The position numbers and the translations under genes were made by a program. Below, one piece after another: positions 24,292 to 32,020 of a stretch of DNA of 32,020 nucleotides (position 1 is the first letter of the stretch; each line of letters starts with the position of its first letter). Source of the stretch: Candidatus Gastranaerophilales bacterium (lineage in GTDB: Bacteria > Cyanobacteriota > Vampirovibrionia > Gastranaerophilales > Gastranaerophilaceae); NCBI GenBank assembly GCA_944322555.1, contig CALUPJ010000029.1, forward strand, positions 1 to 32,020. The letters are read 5' to 3'. The notes beneath the pieces are model-generated. The model did not search any database. It was not told the DNA's origin and worked only from the letters and a program-made list of their open reading frames with translations.

Positions 24292-24312
24292 TATAAACCG
24301 TCCTTCCTTTAG

Positions 24313-24327
24313 TAATATCGGATATTA
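24313..24327. promoter_or_regulatory. 15-bp palindrome between the TPR gene and coaBC
   Basis: TAATATC and GATATTA flank a single central G, giving a perfect dyad upstream of the TPR gene. One more GATATTA half-site lies at 24373-24379, nearer coaBC. It could be a shared operator; the protein is not recognised. Confidence 0.4.
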
Positions 24328-24416
24328 TCTGCGGGTTCTTTACCGTTTTATATAAATTTCATACATTTGTACGATATTAGTTTAATCATGTTTTTTTAAA
24401 AGTCATGTTTTTGAGT

Positions 24417-24422
24417 TAAAAT
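24417..24422 (+). promoter_or_regulatory. -10 box giving a leaderless start (coaBC)
   Basis: TAAAAT ends six bases before ATG 24429 and no Shine-Dalgarno intervenes. The in-frame GTG at 24423 is unlikely as a start because it abuts the -10 box. Confidence 0.5.
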
Positions 24423-24428
24423 GTGTAT

Positions 24429-25592
24429 ATGTTAGAAAACAAAAATATTTTAATAGGGATAACAGGCGGAATAGCAGCATACAAAATATGCGAACTTGTA
24501 AGAATGTTTAAACGTGCCGGAGCAAATGTAAGAGTTGTGATGACTCCGAATGCGCAGCATCTTGTATCAAAACTCACATTACAAACGCTTTCCAATAATG
24601 AAGTTTATATCGAAAATTTTAAAATTGACGAATATAAGCCTGAACATATTGCGCTTACGGAATCGGATATTTTTATAATTGCACCTGCAACTGCCAACAC
24701 CATATCAAAGCTGGCAAACGGAATTTGTGATAATTTGCTTTTATCAACGGCCTGTGCTTTTAATAAACCTTTCTTAATAGCTCCTGCGATGAATAATAAT
24801 ATGTGGGAAAACCCTTTTATTCAAGAAAATTTATCAAAACTGAAAAATTCAGGTTTTCATATTCTTGAACCCGACAAAGGATTCCTTGCGTGCGGAACAA
24901 ACGGGAAAGGCCGGATGAGAGAAGTTGAAGATATTTTTGAAGCTACGGAAGATATTTTGGCGGGAAAACTTCACGGCAAAAGAATTTTGATTACTGCAGG
25001 AGGAACAAAAGAAAAAATCGATCCGGTAAGATATATTTCAAACGCTTCATCCGGTAAAATGGGAATTGCGCTTGCAGATAAAGCTTCCGAAATGGGAGCG
25101 GATGTTATTCTGGTTTCAACTTTTAAAATTGATAAAGGTTATAAAAATATTGTTGCTCCTACTGCTCTGGAAATGGAAAAAGCCGTGAAAGACAATCTTT
25201 CCAATCAGGACTGTGTAATTATGGCGGCTGCCGTAGCGGATTACAGGGTTAAACAACAATCTGAACAAAAGATAAAAAAAGAAAAGGAAGAAAGGCTGAC
25301 TCTTGAACTTGTCAAAAATCCGGATATATTGAAGGAGATTTCCGCTACCCGGGGAGTTACGGTTGTAGGGTTTTGCGCCGAGAGTGAGAATTTAATTGAA
25401 AATGCCAGAATAAAAATTCAAAATAAAGGATGTGACTTTCTGGTTGCAAATGATATTTCAAGAAAAGATATCGGATTTAACAGCGATGAAAATGAAGTTT
25501 ACATCATTGACAAATCTCTGAATATAAAGCATATTGAAAAAGATACCAAACAAAATATAGCTAAACGGATTTTGGAGGAAATTTTTGAATAA
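24429..25592 (+). CDS. coaBC: bifunctional CoaBC (phosphopantothenoylcysteine synthetase/decarboxylase)
   Basis: The 387-residue protein joins phosphopantothenate to cysteine (CoaB) and decarboxylates the product (CoaC) in coenzyme A synthesis. The FMN-dependent CoaC half (1 to about 180) shows ILIGITGGIAAYK, the active-site His in PEHIALTE, PAMNNNMW and the catalytic Cys in FLACGTNGKGRM. The CoaB half (about 185-387) shows ILITAGGTKEKIDPVRYISNASSGKMG, AAAVADYRVK with the following KIKK Lys, LVKNPDIL and NDISRKDIGF. All landmarks are present. Its last eight bases overlap the nif3-like gene, so they form an operon. Confidence 0.95.
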   Translation: MLENKNILIGITGGIAAYKICELVRMFKRAGANVRVVMTPNAQHLVSKLTLQTLSNNEVYIENFKIDEYKPEHIALTESDIFIIAPATANTISKLANGICDNLLLSTACAFNKPFLIAPAMNNNMWENPFIQENLSKLKNSGFHILEPDKGFLACGTNGKGRMREVEDIFEATEDILAGKLHGKRILITAGGTKEKIDPVRYISNASSGKMGIALADKASEMGADVILVSTFKIDKGYKNIVAPTALEMEKAVKDNLSNQDCVIMAAAVADYRVKQQSEQKIKKEKEERLTLELVKNPDILKEISATRGVTVVGFCAESENLIENARIKIQNKGCDFLVANDISRKDIGFNSDENEVYIIDKSLNIKHIEKDTKQNIAKRILEEIFE

Positions 25593-26346
25593 ATATGAGA
25601 TTGTCCGAAGAATTGAGGAGTTTGCGCCTTTAGAGACGCAAGAGGCTTGGGATGCAAGCGGCTGGGGGGTAGATGCAGGAGCAGAGGTAAATGAAATTAA
25701 GAGCTTTGACCGGACAACGCATTTAAATGATAAAAACACAAGGGTAAATGAGATTGAAACCTTTGACCGGACAACTAATTCGCATAATGAAATAAATAAA
25801 ATTCTTTATGCTCTGACGATAACGGATAGTGTTGTAAACCAGGCGCGGGAATTAGGTTGTGATATGATAATTTCGCATCATCCTTTATTTTACGTTCCAT
25901 TTAAGTATAAAGATATCAATATCTATTCTGCACATACTAATCTTGACAAAGCAGAAGGCGGAACAACGGATGTGTTAATTCGGGAATTGGGATTCAAGAA
26001 AAGCAGAAATGAAGGTTTTGTCCGAATTGTCGAACTTGATGAGCCGATTGAGGTTGAGGAACTAAAAACAAGACTTTTAAAGATTTCACCCGGGTTGAGA
26101 TATGTAAATAATTTGGGAGTAAAAACAATCAAAACAATCGGTTTCTGTGCGGGTTCGGGTTCCGAATTTATAGGCGGAACAGATGCATTTGTAACCGGAG
26201 ATGTTAAATTTCACACGGCACTTGATGCCAAATCAGTTATTTTTGATATCGGTCATTTTGAGAGCGAAATTTTTGCACCTGCTCTGTTAGAAAGAATAAC
26301 CGGAATAAAAGGAGTTATAGCAGATGAAAAGAGTCCTTTTATTTAG
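25585..26346 (+). CDS. Nif3-like dinuclear metal protein with an inserted repeat
   Basis: The 253-residue protein belongs to the Nif3/YbgI (GTP cyclohydrolase I type 2-like) family, ring-forming proteins with a two-metal site and unclear function. Metal ligands are seen in ISHHPLFY, AHTNLDKAEGG and the C-terminal GHFESE. Near the N-terminus the family's usual WDNxGLQVG reads WDASGWGVDAG. It is followed by a 38-residue insertion made of two 19-residue copies (V-N-E-I-x-x-F-D-R-T-T), before the expected KILYALTIT strand. The start is TTG 25585, five bases after GGAGGA; no in-frame ATG is near. It overlaps coaBC by eight bases and the next gene by 23. Confidence 0.88.
   Translation: MNKYEIVRRIEEFAPLETQEAWDASGWGVDAGAEVNEIKSFDRTTHLNDKNTRVNEIETFDRTTNSHNEINKILYALTITDSVVNQARELGCDMIISHHPLFYVPFKYKDINIYSAHTNLDKAEGGTTDVLIRELGFKKSRNEGFVRIVELDEPIEVEELKTRLLKISPGLRYVNNLGVKTIKTIGFCAGSGSEFIGGTDAFVTGDVKFHTALDAKSVIFDIGHFESEIFAPALLERITGIKGVIADEKSPFI
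25684..25797 (+). repeat. 57-bp in-frame tandem duplication inside the nif3-like gene
   Basis: Copy 1 (25684-25740) and copy 2 (25741-25797) have period 57 (19 codons). They share the cores GTAAATGA and CTTTGACCGGACAAC and diverge elsewhere, mostly near the 3' ends. Both copies stay open and encode VNEI(K/E)(S/T)FDRTT. The unit is absent from the usual Nif3 fold at this point. Confidence 0.85.
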
Positions 26347-26869
26347 TATATTTATTTTAACGACTCTGGGTGTATTTGCTTATGAGACTATTATAATAAA
26401 GTTTCCCGACAAAGAGTTATGGGTAAAAGGATATTATAAAAAAATCGGCAATGAGGCCATTTTGCAGTATGTACCGAACGGTCAGAGCAGCAATAATTGG
26501 ATACGCTCCGTAGTAGTGCATTCTTATAAGCATTCCGAGTTTCCGGTTAATGTTTTTTTGCACAACAGTTCTGCAAAACTCATGAAAGCAAACCCGACTG
26601 CAAGATATAAGACTCTAAGGCTTACCCAGAATGATGCAATTGTCGGAAGATGTACGGAAGATTACGGTAAAACAAAGGCCCAGTGTGAATTTTTCAGGGT
26701 TACAAGAGGGTATGAAGGTATTGTAACTATTCATTATATGAATAAAAATAAAGATGATTTTATGGCCCATTATAATCAGTGGTACAATATCATTAAAAAA
26801 GCAAAGCTTTATAACAGTTATTACAGAGACGAAAGAATTCTGGATAAAGCGGAATATTTTGAGCTATAA
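26324..26869 (+). CDS. exported hypothetical protein, 181 aa
   Basis: The product begins with a signal peptide (MKRVLLFSIFILTTLGVFA, probable cleavage before YE) and should be periplasmic. The mature part is basic and aromatic-rich, with two Cys (GRCTEDYG and AQCEFF) that may pair. I recognise no domain. ATG 26324 lies inside the 3' end of the nif3-like gene (23-base overlap), about nine bases after AGGAG, so it is the third gene of the coaBC transcript by position. Function is unknown. Confidence 0.75.
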   Translation: MKRVLLFSIFILTTLGVFAYETIIIKFPDKELWVKGYYKKIGNEAILQYVPNGQSSNNWIRSVVVHSYKHSEFPVNVFLHNSSAKLMKANPTARYKTLRLTQNDAIVGRCTEDYGKTKAQCEFFRVTRGYEGIVTIHYMNKNKDDFMAHYNQWYNIIKKAKLYNSYYRDERILDKAEYFEL

Positions 26870-26961
26870 CCGGTTTTACGGCAAAAAATAAATATAAAAT
26901 AATTTACCGTTTATTGTATAATTAAATCTAAATATTAATTAAGTTTTGTAAAAGGAATATT

Positions 26962-27594
26962 ATGCCGAGATATATAGCAATAACGGATATTCACGGGGAA
27001 TTGAAAAAACTTGAAAGTGTTTTATCGCAAATAGACATTCGTCCTGATGATGTGTTTGTTTTTATGGGAGATTATATTGACCGCGGGCCTGATTCAAAAG
27101 GAGTTGTTGACAGAATTATCAAGCAGGCGGAAACAAATAAATGTATTTACTTAATGGGCTCACATGAATACGCACTTTTGCATTCCCCAACGGATGATTA
27201 TTATAAATATCTTTTTGATAACTACGGCGGCCCTGCAACAATAAGAAGTTACGGCAGTTTTGATAATATTTTCAGAATACACGGGGATTTTTTCAGGAGC
27301 CTTAAATTTTATTATATGACTGGAAAATATCTTTTTGTGCATGCCGGAATAAACCCGGATTATCCGTTAGAAGAGCAGAATGAAACGGATTTGGTATATA
27401 TAAGAAGCAAATTTATTTATTCAAAACATAAACTTTCGCAAAAAATAATTTTCGGACATACGGAATTTGACGAACCCTATATTGATGAGGATAAGATTTG
27501 TATTGACCTTGGCTGCGGCAAATATCCGAATGCTCATTTGTGTGCGTTGATTTTGGATGAAAACGGCGGGGAAAAATTTGTCCGTTCAAAATAA
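26962..27594 (+). CDS. PPP-family serine/threonine-type phosphatase
   Basis: The 210-residue protein follows the bacterial PPP (calcineurin-like) pattern: ITDIHG (D9, H11), FMGDYIDRGPDS (D37, R41), MGSHE (66-69), FVHAGI and FGHTEF. The GNHE motif has Ser in place of the metal-bridging Asn, which may lower activity. It resembles bacterial protein phosphatases and symmetrical Ap4A hydrolases; no substrate can be named. AAAGGAA precedes ATG, and a TATAAT lies about 40 bases upstream. Two bases separate its stop from the convergent AsmA-like gene. Confidence 0.85.
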   Translation: MPRYIAITDIHGELKKLESVLSQIDIRPDDVFVFMGDYIDRGPDSKGVVDRIIKQAETNKCIYLMGSHEYALLHSPTDDYYKYLFDNYGGPATIRSYGSFDNIFRIHGDFFRSLKFYYMTGKYLFVHAGINPDYPLEEQNETDLVYIRSKFIYSKHKLSQKIIFGHTEFDEPYIDEDKICIDLGCGKYPNAHLCALILDENGGEKFVRSK

Positions 27595-27596
27595 AA

Positions 27597-30425
27597 TTAT
27601 CGGATTCTCTTCAGTGAAGAAAGGAAATTGAAGTTAATAACATCACCTTCAACTGTTGTTAGAAATACCTGTGCGTCTTTTTCTCCGACTTTTAATTCGG
27701 GTATTTGTGAAAGTTCCGAAGCATAATAATTAGCATCATTTCTTCCGCTGTGTGAAATTCTGTTTGCAAGACTGTTAAGTGAAATATTTCTTAAAAATCC
27801 AGCAAAACCTGTATCTTTATCTGAAAATTTTGTATAAATTCTTAAAGAAGCATCATTTGTCATCAAATCGTATCTGCCGACGATATACGTTGCAAGTTCG
27901 GATGCGGAAGATTTTATTCTCATAGGCATTATTACATTATCCTTAAGCTTCAATTCTCCGCCGATAACATCAAAACTGCCGTCCGGTATGCTTACCAAAT
28001 CCCCTATGGTTGTCGGACTTATCATTGCTATCGGGTTTCTGAATAAAGATGCTGCTTTGAGCAGATATTCCACATAACCGACTTTCTCTATGGTACCGTT
28101 TTGAATATCAAATTTTATATCACCGTTAAGTTTTAAACTCTCATCGGTATTTATTTCGATTAACCCTCTGGCTTTACCGGAAATCTCTCTTGGCAGTCCG
28201 AGGACAGCTCCTGCCATAACATCCGAATTGACATCTTTTATACCTAATCTTAAATAATACAGCTTTTTAATCAAATCCGCTCTGACTTTTAGTGTAGAAA
28301 TTCCTTCCGCTATATCAAATTTATTGGATTGAACTTCAAGAACTCCGTCTCTGTCCAGAGTTAAATTAGCATGCAAATTGCCGAAATTAACCTGCTTGTA
28401 TTTACCTTGACCTAAATGCAGCATGCACTTTTCGACAATTATTAAGCCTTTGGTAAATGTAGGAGCATTATCATCCCCGAGGTTTTCTTCGGTAATCTCT
28501 TCTGTCGGGCTGTCTGATTCCAATGCTTGTTTTGCAGGCTCTGTATTATGAGTATTAGAGTTATTAGCTGCAAGCATTCGCTCCAAATCTACATTGTCTA
28601 CGGTAAGATTAACACTTTTGACTATAATGGGAAGCCGCAAATCATTTACAATATAGCCGTTAAAATCATATTTGGTCCGTTTGAACCTTCCCTCTGCAAT
28701 TGCTCCGAGCTTGTCACCTTTAGCTCCGATTTTTGCACTTTTAATATACAATCTCTGCGCCGGAACAAATACTTTGTCAAAAGATATTACACCGGCCATT
28801 TTCGGGAACTCTCCGTTATTATCAATACTCAAATTCCCGGAAACAGTTCCTTTTCTAAAGATTTTCTGGCAGGCCAGGAAATTCAAAAACTCGCTCGGTA
28901 AAGGTCTCGGAATGTTCAGGCTTATGTCTAATAGCTTCATATTATCAGCCATATCAAGATTTCCCTTGATTGCAAGAACAGGCGTCATACCTTTTTGGAG
29001 TTTATCGGTTATATAATAATCAATCGTATTGATTTTTAAGATATTCTTAACAATACTCATATCCAGCTTAAAGAGCGTTTTATATTTCTCAAGAACCATT
29101 GACTGTTCTCCGAGCTTGAAGCCTTCGCCCTCGTTAAGCAAGAAGTACCATACAATATCGCAGGAACCGTTTTTTGAGGTTAAAGTCAGCCTTGAACCCG
29201 CATCTCCGACCAAATCTACGGGGGCCCCGAGAAGTTTGGAAACATAGTTTTTAAAGAAATCATCATTTACAAAAATGTCGGAGATGACTTTTGTATCACA
29301 GGTTTTCCAATAATCTTTGATTTCGCCGTCCATTTTGATACTGTTAAGTTGTTTATTATTGTAAAAGCCTTTAAAGTCTCTTAAAATAATATCTTTATTG
29401 CCTATTTCAATAATACCCCGGGTTATTTTAACAGGTAAATTTAACAAATCTTTTATCTTGAATTCGGATTCATTAACGTTAACATCTCCGCGGATATTAT
29501 TTTTTGTGAGATTTAGATTAAAATCAACACTGCCGTTTACGTCAACAATCGGAGCAAGAAGCTCTTTTCCGTTTGGCAAAATGATATTGGATGTAAGAAT
29601 ATTATATATATCTCTTGCGCTAAAGTTGCGGGATGCAATATTCAATTCCGCACCATGCTTTTTAGACGCAAAAATATCAATAATAACGGCTGATTTGTCA
29701 ATAGTAATCGGGAACTTGTCTACATGGAGCTCGCCTCCGCCCATATAAATACGGTTTTTATCATTTGCCGAAACCGAGATTTTATCATTGCCTTTTGCCA
29801 TTTCAAAATCAACATCAAAATGCAGAGGATAAATCGGAGCATTAGGATTTTCCAAAGACTTTTTGTTAATAAGATTTTTATGGTCTCTTGTTCTGTCTAA
29901 TACGATATTTTTAGCGTCAAATTTTATTGAAATATCGGAGTTGTTATAGGTAATAAGACATTTTTTTACACCCAGAAGGGCCGAAAAAATATCAACATTA
30001 ATCCCGGAAGATTTTGTCTCTTTTTTTTCTTCTTTTGCTGGGAATAGCGAAATTAATCCCGCTGTATCAATATATACATTTTCGGCAAGCACTTTTTTTA
30101 CGATAAGTTTTTGGGAGAAGATTTCACTGAAAGAAAATGCAGTATCTACACCGGTGATGTTTAAAAGTTCTTTATTATCTTTAGCCAGAGAAATTTTATC
30201 CAGCGTGAAAGCAATATCAGGATTAAGTCCTGTTGTAAGTCTCGGGTTCTCTATCGTCAAATCTGCGTGCATACTTTTTTTGACAATATTTTCAATTCTG
30301 TTTATGACTCCCCTGTTTGAAATCAGTGCGGGAATAACGGAAGTATAAGTTACTGTCGCTGCTGCTGCCAGTATGGCAGCAGAAAGTGCACACCCTGTTA
30401 TTATTCTTTTGACTCCGCTCTTCAT
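27597..30425 (-). CDS. AsmA-like/DUF3971-type envelope protein
   Basis: The 942-residue product has one N-terminal membrane helix (about residues 9-32) and then a long, mostly beta-strand periplasmic region. The N-terminal part (SNRGVINRIENIVKKSMHADLTIENPRLT) and the C-terminal region (GSFDVIGGELKLKDNVIMPMRIKSSASELATYIVGRYDL) resemble the AsmA/YhdP/TamB superfamily. These proteins are thought to bridge the periplasm and carry lipids to the outer membrane. A low-complexity Glu-rich segment lies near residues 625-645. It supports a two-membrane envelope. There is no Shine-Dalgarno. TG-G-TATAAT (minus strand 30440-30432) ends six bases before ATG, predicting a leaderless mRNA. Confidence 0.85.
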   Translation of the reverse strand: MKSGVKRIITGCALSAAILAAAATVTYTSVIPALISNRGVINRIENIVKKSMHADLTIENPRLTTGLNPDIAFTLDKISLAKDNKELLNITGVDTAFSFSEIFSQKLIVKKVLAENVYIDTAGLISLFPAKEEKKETKSSGINVDIFSALLGVKKCLITYNNSDISIKFDAKNIVLDRTRDHKNLINKKSLENPNAPIYPLHFDVDFEMAKGNDKISVSANDKNRIYMGGGELHVDKFPITIDKSAVIIDIFASKKHGAELNIASRNFSARDIYNILTSNIILPNGKELLAPIVDVNGSVDFNLNLTKNNIRGDVNVNESEFKIKDLLNLPVKITRGIIEIGNKDIILRDFKGFYNNKQLNSIKMDGEIKDYWKTCDTKVISDIFVNDDFFKNYVSKLLGAPVDLVGDAGSRLTLTSKNGSCDIVWYFLLNEGEGFKLGEQSMVLEKYKTLFKLDMSIVKNILKINTIDYYITDKLQKGMTPVLAIKGNLDMADNMKLLDISLNIPRPLPSEFLNFLACQKIFRKGTVSGNLSIDNNGEFPKMAGVISFDKVFVPAQRLYIKSAKIGAKGDKLGAIAEGRFKRTKYDFNGYIVNDLRLPIIVKSVNLTVDNVDLERMLAANNSNTHNTEPAKQALESDSPTEEITEENLGDDNAPTFTKGLIIVEKCMLHLGQGKYKQVNFGNLHANLTLDRDGVLEVQSNKFDIAEGISTLKVRADLIKKLYYLRLGIKDVNSDVMAGAVLGLPREISGKARGLIEINTDESLKLNGDIKFDIQNGTIEKVGYVEYLLKAASLFRNPIAMISPTTIGDLVSIPDGSFDVIGGELKLKDNVIMPMRIKSSASELATYIVGRYDLMTNDASLRIYTKFSDKDTGFAGFLRNISLNSLANRISHSGRNDANYYASELSQIPELKVGEKDAQVFLTTVEGDVINFNFLSSLKRIR

Positions 30426-30431
30426 AAGAGA

Positions 30432-30440
30432 ATTATACCA
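30432..30440 (-). promoter_or_regulatory. extended -10 promoter giving a leaderless start (AsmA-like gene)
   Basis: TG-G-TATAAT on the minus strand ends six bases (30431-30426) before the ATG at 30425. Confidence 0.6.
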
Positions 30441-30528
30441 TAAATATAATGATGAGTAAAAACAGGGTGTTTGAAATAATTAATTTTTTCTTAACTTTTT
30501 TAATTTTTATTTAAATTCGGGGTATAAA

Positions 30529-30534
30529 TATAAT
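30529..30534 (+). promoter_or_regulatory. -10 box of groESL
   Basis: TATAAT lies 24 bases before groES, followed by the ribosome site AGGAGG. The upstream 80 bases are AT-rich. No CIRCE inverted repeat (TTAGCACTC-N9-GAGTGCTAA) is present, so HrcA control is not supported here. Confidence 0.5.
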
Positions 30535-30558
30535 TGTAGAAGATAGGAGGATTATATT

Positions 30559-30846
30559 ATGGCATTAAAACCATTACAGGACAGAATAGTTATTAAAGTT
30601 ATTGAAGATACGGAACAAACTTCCGGTGGGATATTTATTCCCGACAGTGCAAAAGAAAAACCTCAAAAAGGTGAAGTAGTTGCGGTTGGAGAAGGCAAAG
30701 TAAATGATAAAGGCGAAAGAGAACCGATGGATGTAAAAGTCGGTGACATTATTCTTTATGCTAAATACGCAGGTACTGATATCAAGATGGACGGAGTCGA
30801 ATACAAAATTCTTTCTGTCAAGGATGCCTTAGCAATAGTTGAATAA
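30559..30846 (+). CDS. groES: co-chaperonin GroES
   Basis: The 95-residue protein caps the GroEL ring during protein folding. Family features are the start [11 protein letters not shown], the mobile loop [24 protein letters not shown] and [15 protein letters not shown]. Length is normal. AGGAGG lies a few bases before ATG. groEL follows after 18 bases, the usual operon. Confidence 0.97.
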   Translation: MALKPLQDRIVIKVIEDTEQTSGGIFIPDSAKEKPQKGEVVAVGEGKVNDKGEREPMDVKVGDIILYAKYAGTDIKMDGVEYKILSVKDALAIVE

Positions 30847-30861
30847 GTGAAAGGAATATAG

Positions 30862-32020
<1,159 letters not shown>

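Noticed and set aside
22633-24312. Plus-strand ORFs of 90-168 codons opposite the TPR gene
   Set aside because: Low-complexity shadows of the Q/P-rich coding sequence; the TPR protein on the minus strand is clearly real.
27597-30425. Plus-strand ORFs of 64-124 codons opposite the AsmA-like gene
   Set aside because: They have no ribosome sites or recognisable products, and the minus-strand gene explains the region fully.
30450-30558. CIRCE operator upstream of groES
   Set aside because: The expected TTAGCACTC inverted repeat is not present in the sequence.

Overview
The window is a gene-dense, AT-rich stretch of a bacterial chromosome made almost entirely of housekeeping and conserved hypothetical genes. 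Cell-envelope signs point to a diderm: a lipoprotein, several signal-peptide proteins, a long AsmA-like protein and a GspE/PilB-type ATPase. A stand-alone glycyl-radical protein suggests an anaerobic, fermentative life. The gene complement and protein flavour suggest the non-photosynthetic cyanobacterial sister lineage (Melainabacteria/Vampirovibrionia, gut Gastranaerophilales). That assignment is an inference from general resemblance, not a database result. I see no tRNA or rRNA gene, insertion sequence, prophage or CRISPR array.

Layout. 1-380 is the 3' end of murF. 381-743 is the only long non-coding stretch; it holds a cluster of CATG motifs, a promoter with an overlapping dyad and a structured leader in front of a small Cys-rich protein (744). 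1045-2793 is raiA/hpf, a family 2 glycosyltransferase and rdgB. 2762-4970 on the minus strand holds an exported protein, rarA and a minimal grcA. 5121-8218 holds a degenerate metallophosphoesterase, a small lipoprotein with its partner, an OppD/DppD-type ATPase and rpe. 8277-11048 is an unknown ORF and recG. 11130-16592 is adk, a Crp/Fnr regulator, a soluble sensor kinase, a CheY-like receiver, a degenerate GspE-like ATPase and a 65-aa protein, and looks like a signalling cluster. 16600-19840 holds rimO, a small unknown gene, a DUF486 membrane protein and the shikimate-entry enzyme. 19906-22636 is a PFL-family (UPF0210/DUF711) gene, an unknown gene, an HxlR regulator and a UPF0173 hydrolase. 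22633-24291 is a TPR protein. 24429-26869 is coaBC, a nif3-like gene with an inserted tandem repeat, and an exported protein. 26962-30425 is a PPP-type phosphatase and the AsmA-like protein. 30559 to the end is groES-groEL.

Three things stand out. (1) Promoters fall into two classes. Nine genes lack a Shine-Dalgarno and have a clear -10 box exactly 6-7 bases before the ATG, so their mRNAs should be leaderless; genes with a Shine-Dalgarno have their -10 18-36 bases upstream. (2) All six convergent gene pairs overlap or nearly touch, which leaves no room for ordinary terminators. (3) groEL breaks off at about base 31935 and runs into an inverted, diverged piece of another groEL, which marks a chimeric join or a real rearrangement. 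Other points worth testing are the sensor kinase/receiver/MshEN-ATPase cluster, the 57-bp in-frame duplication in the Nif3-like protein, and a three-half-site operator beside grcA.
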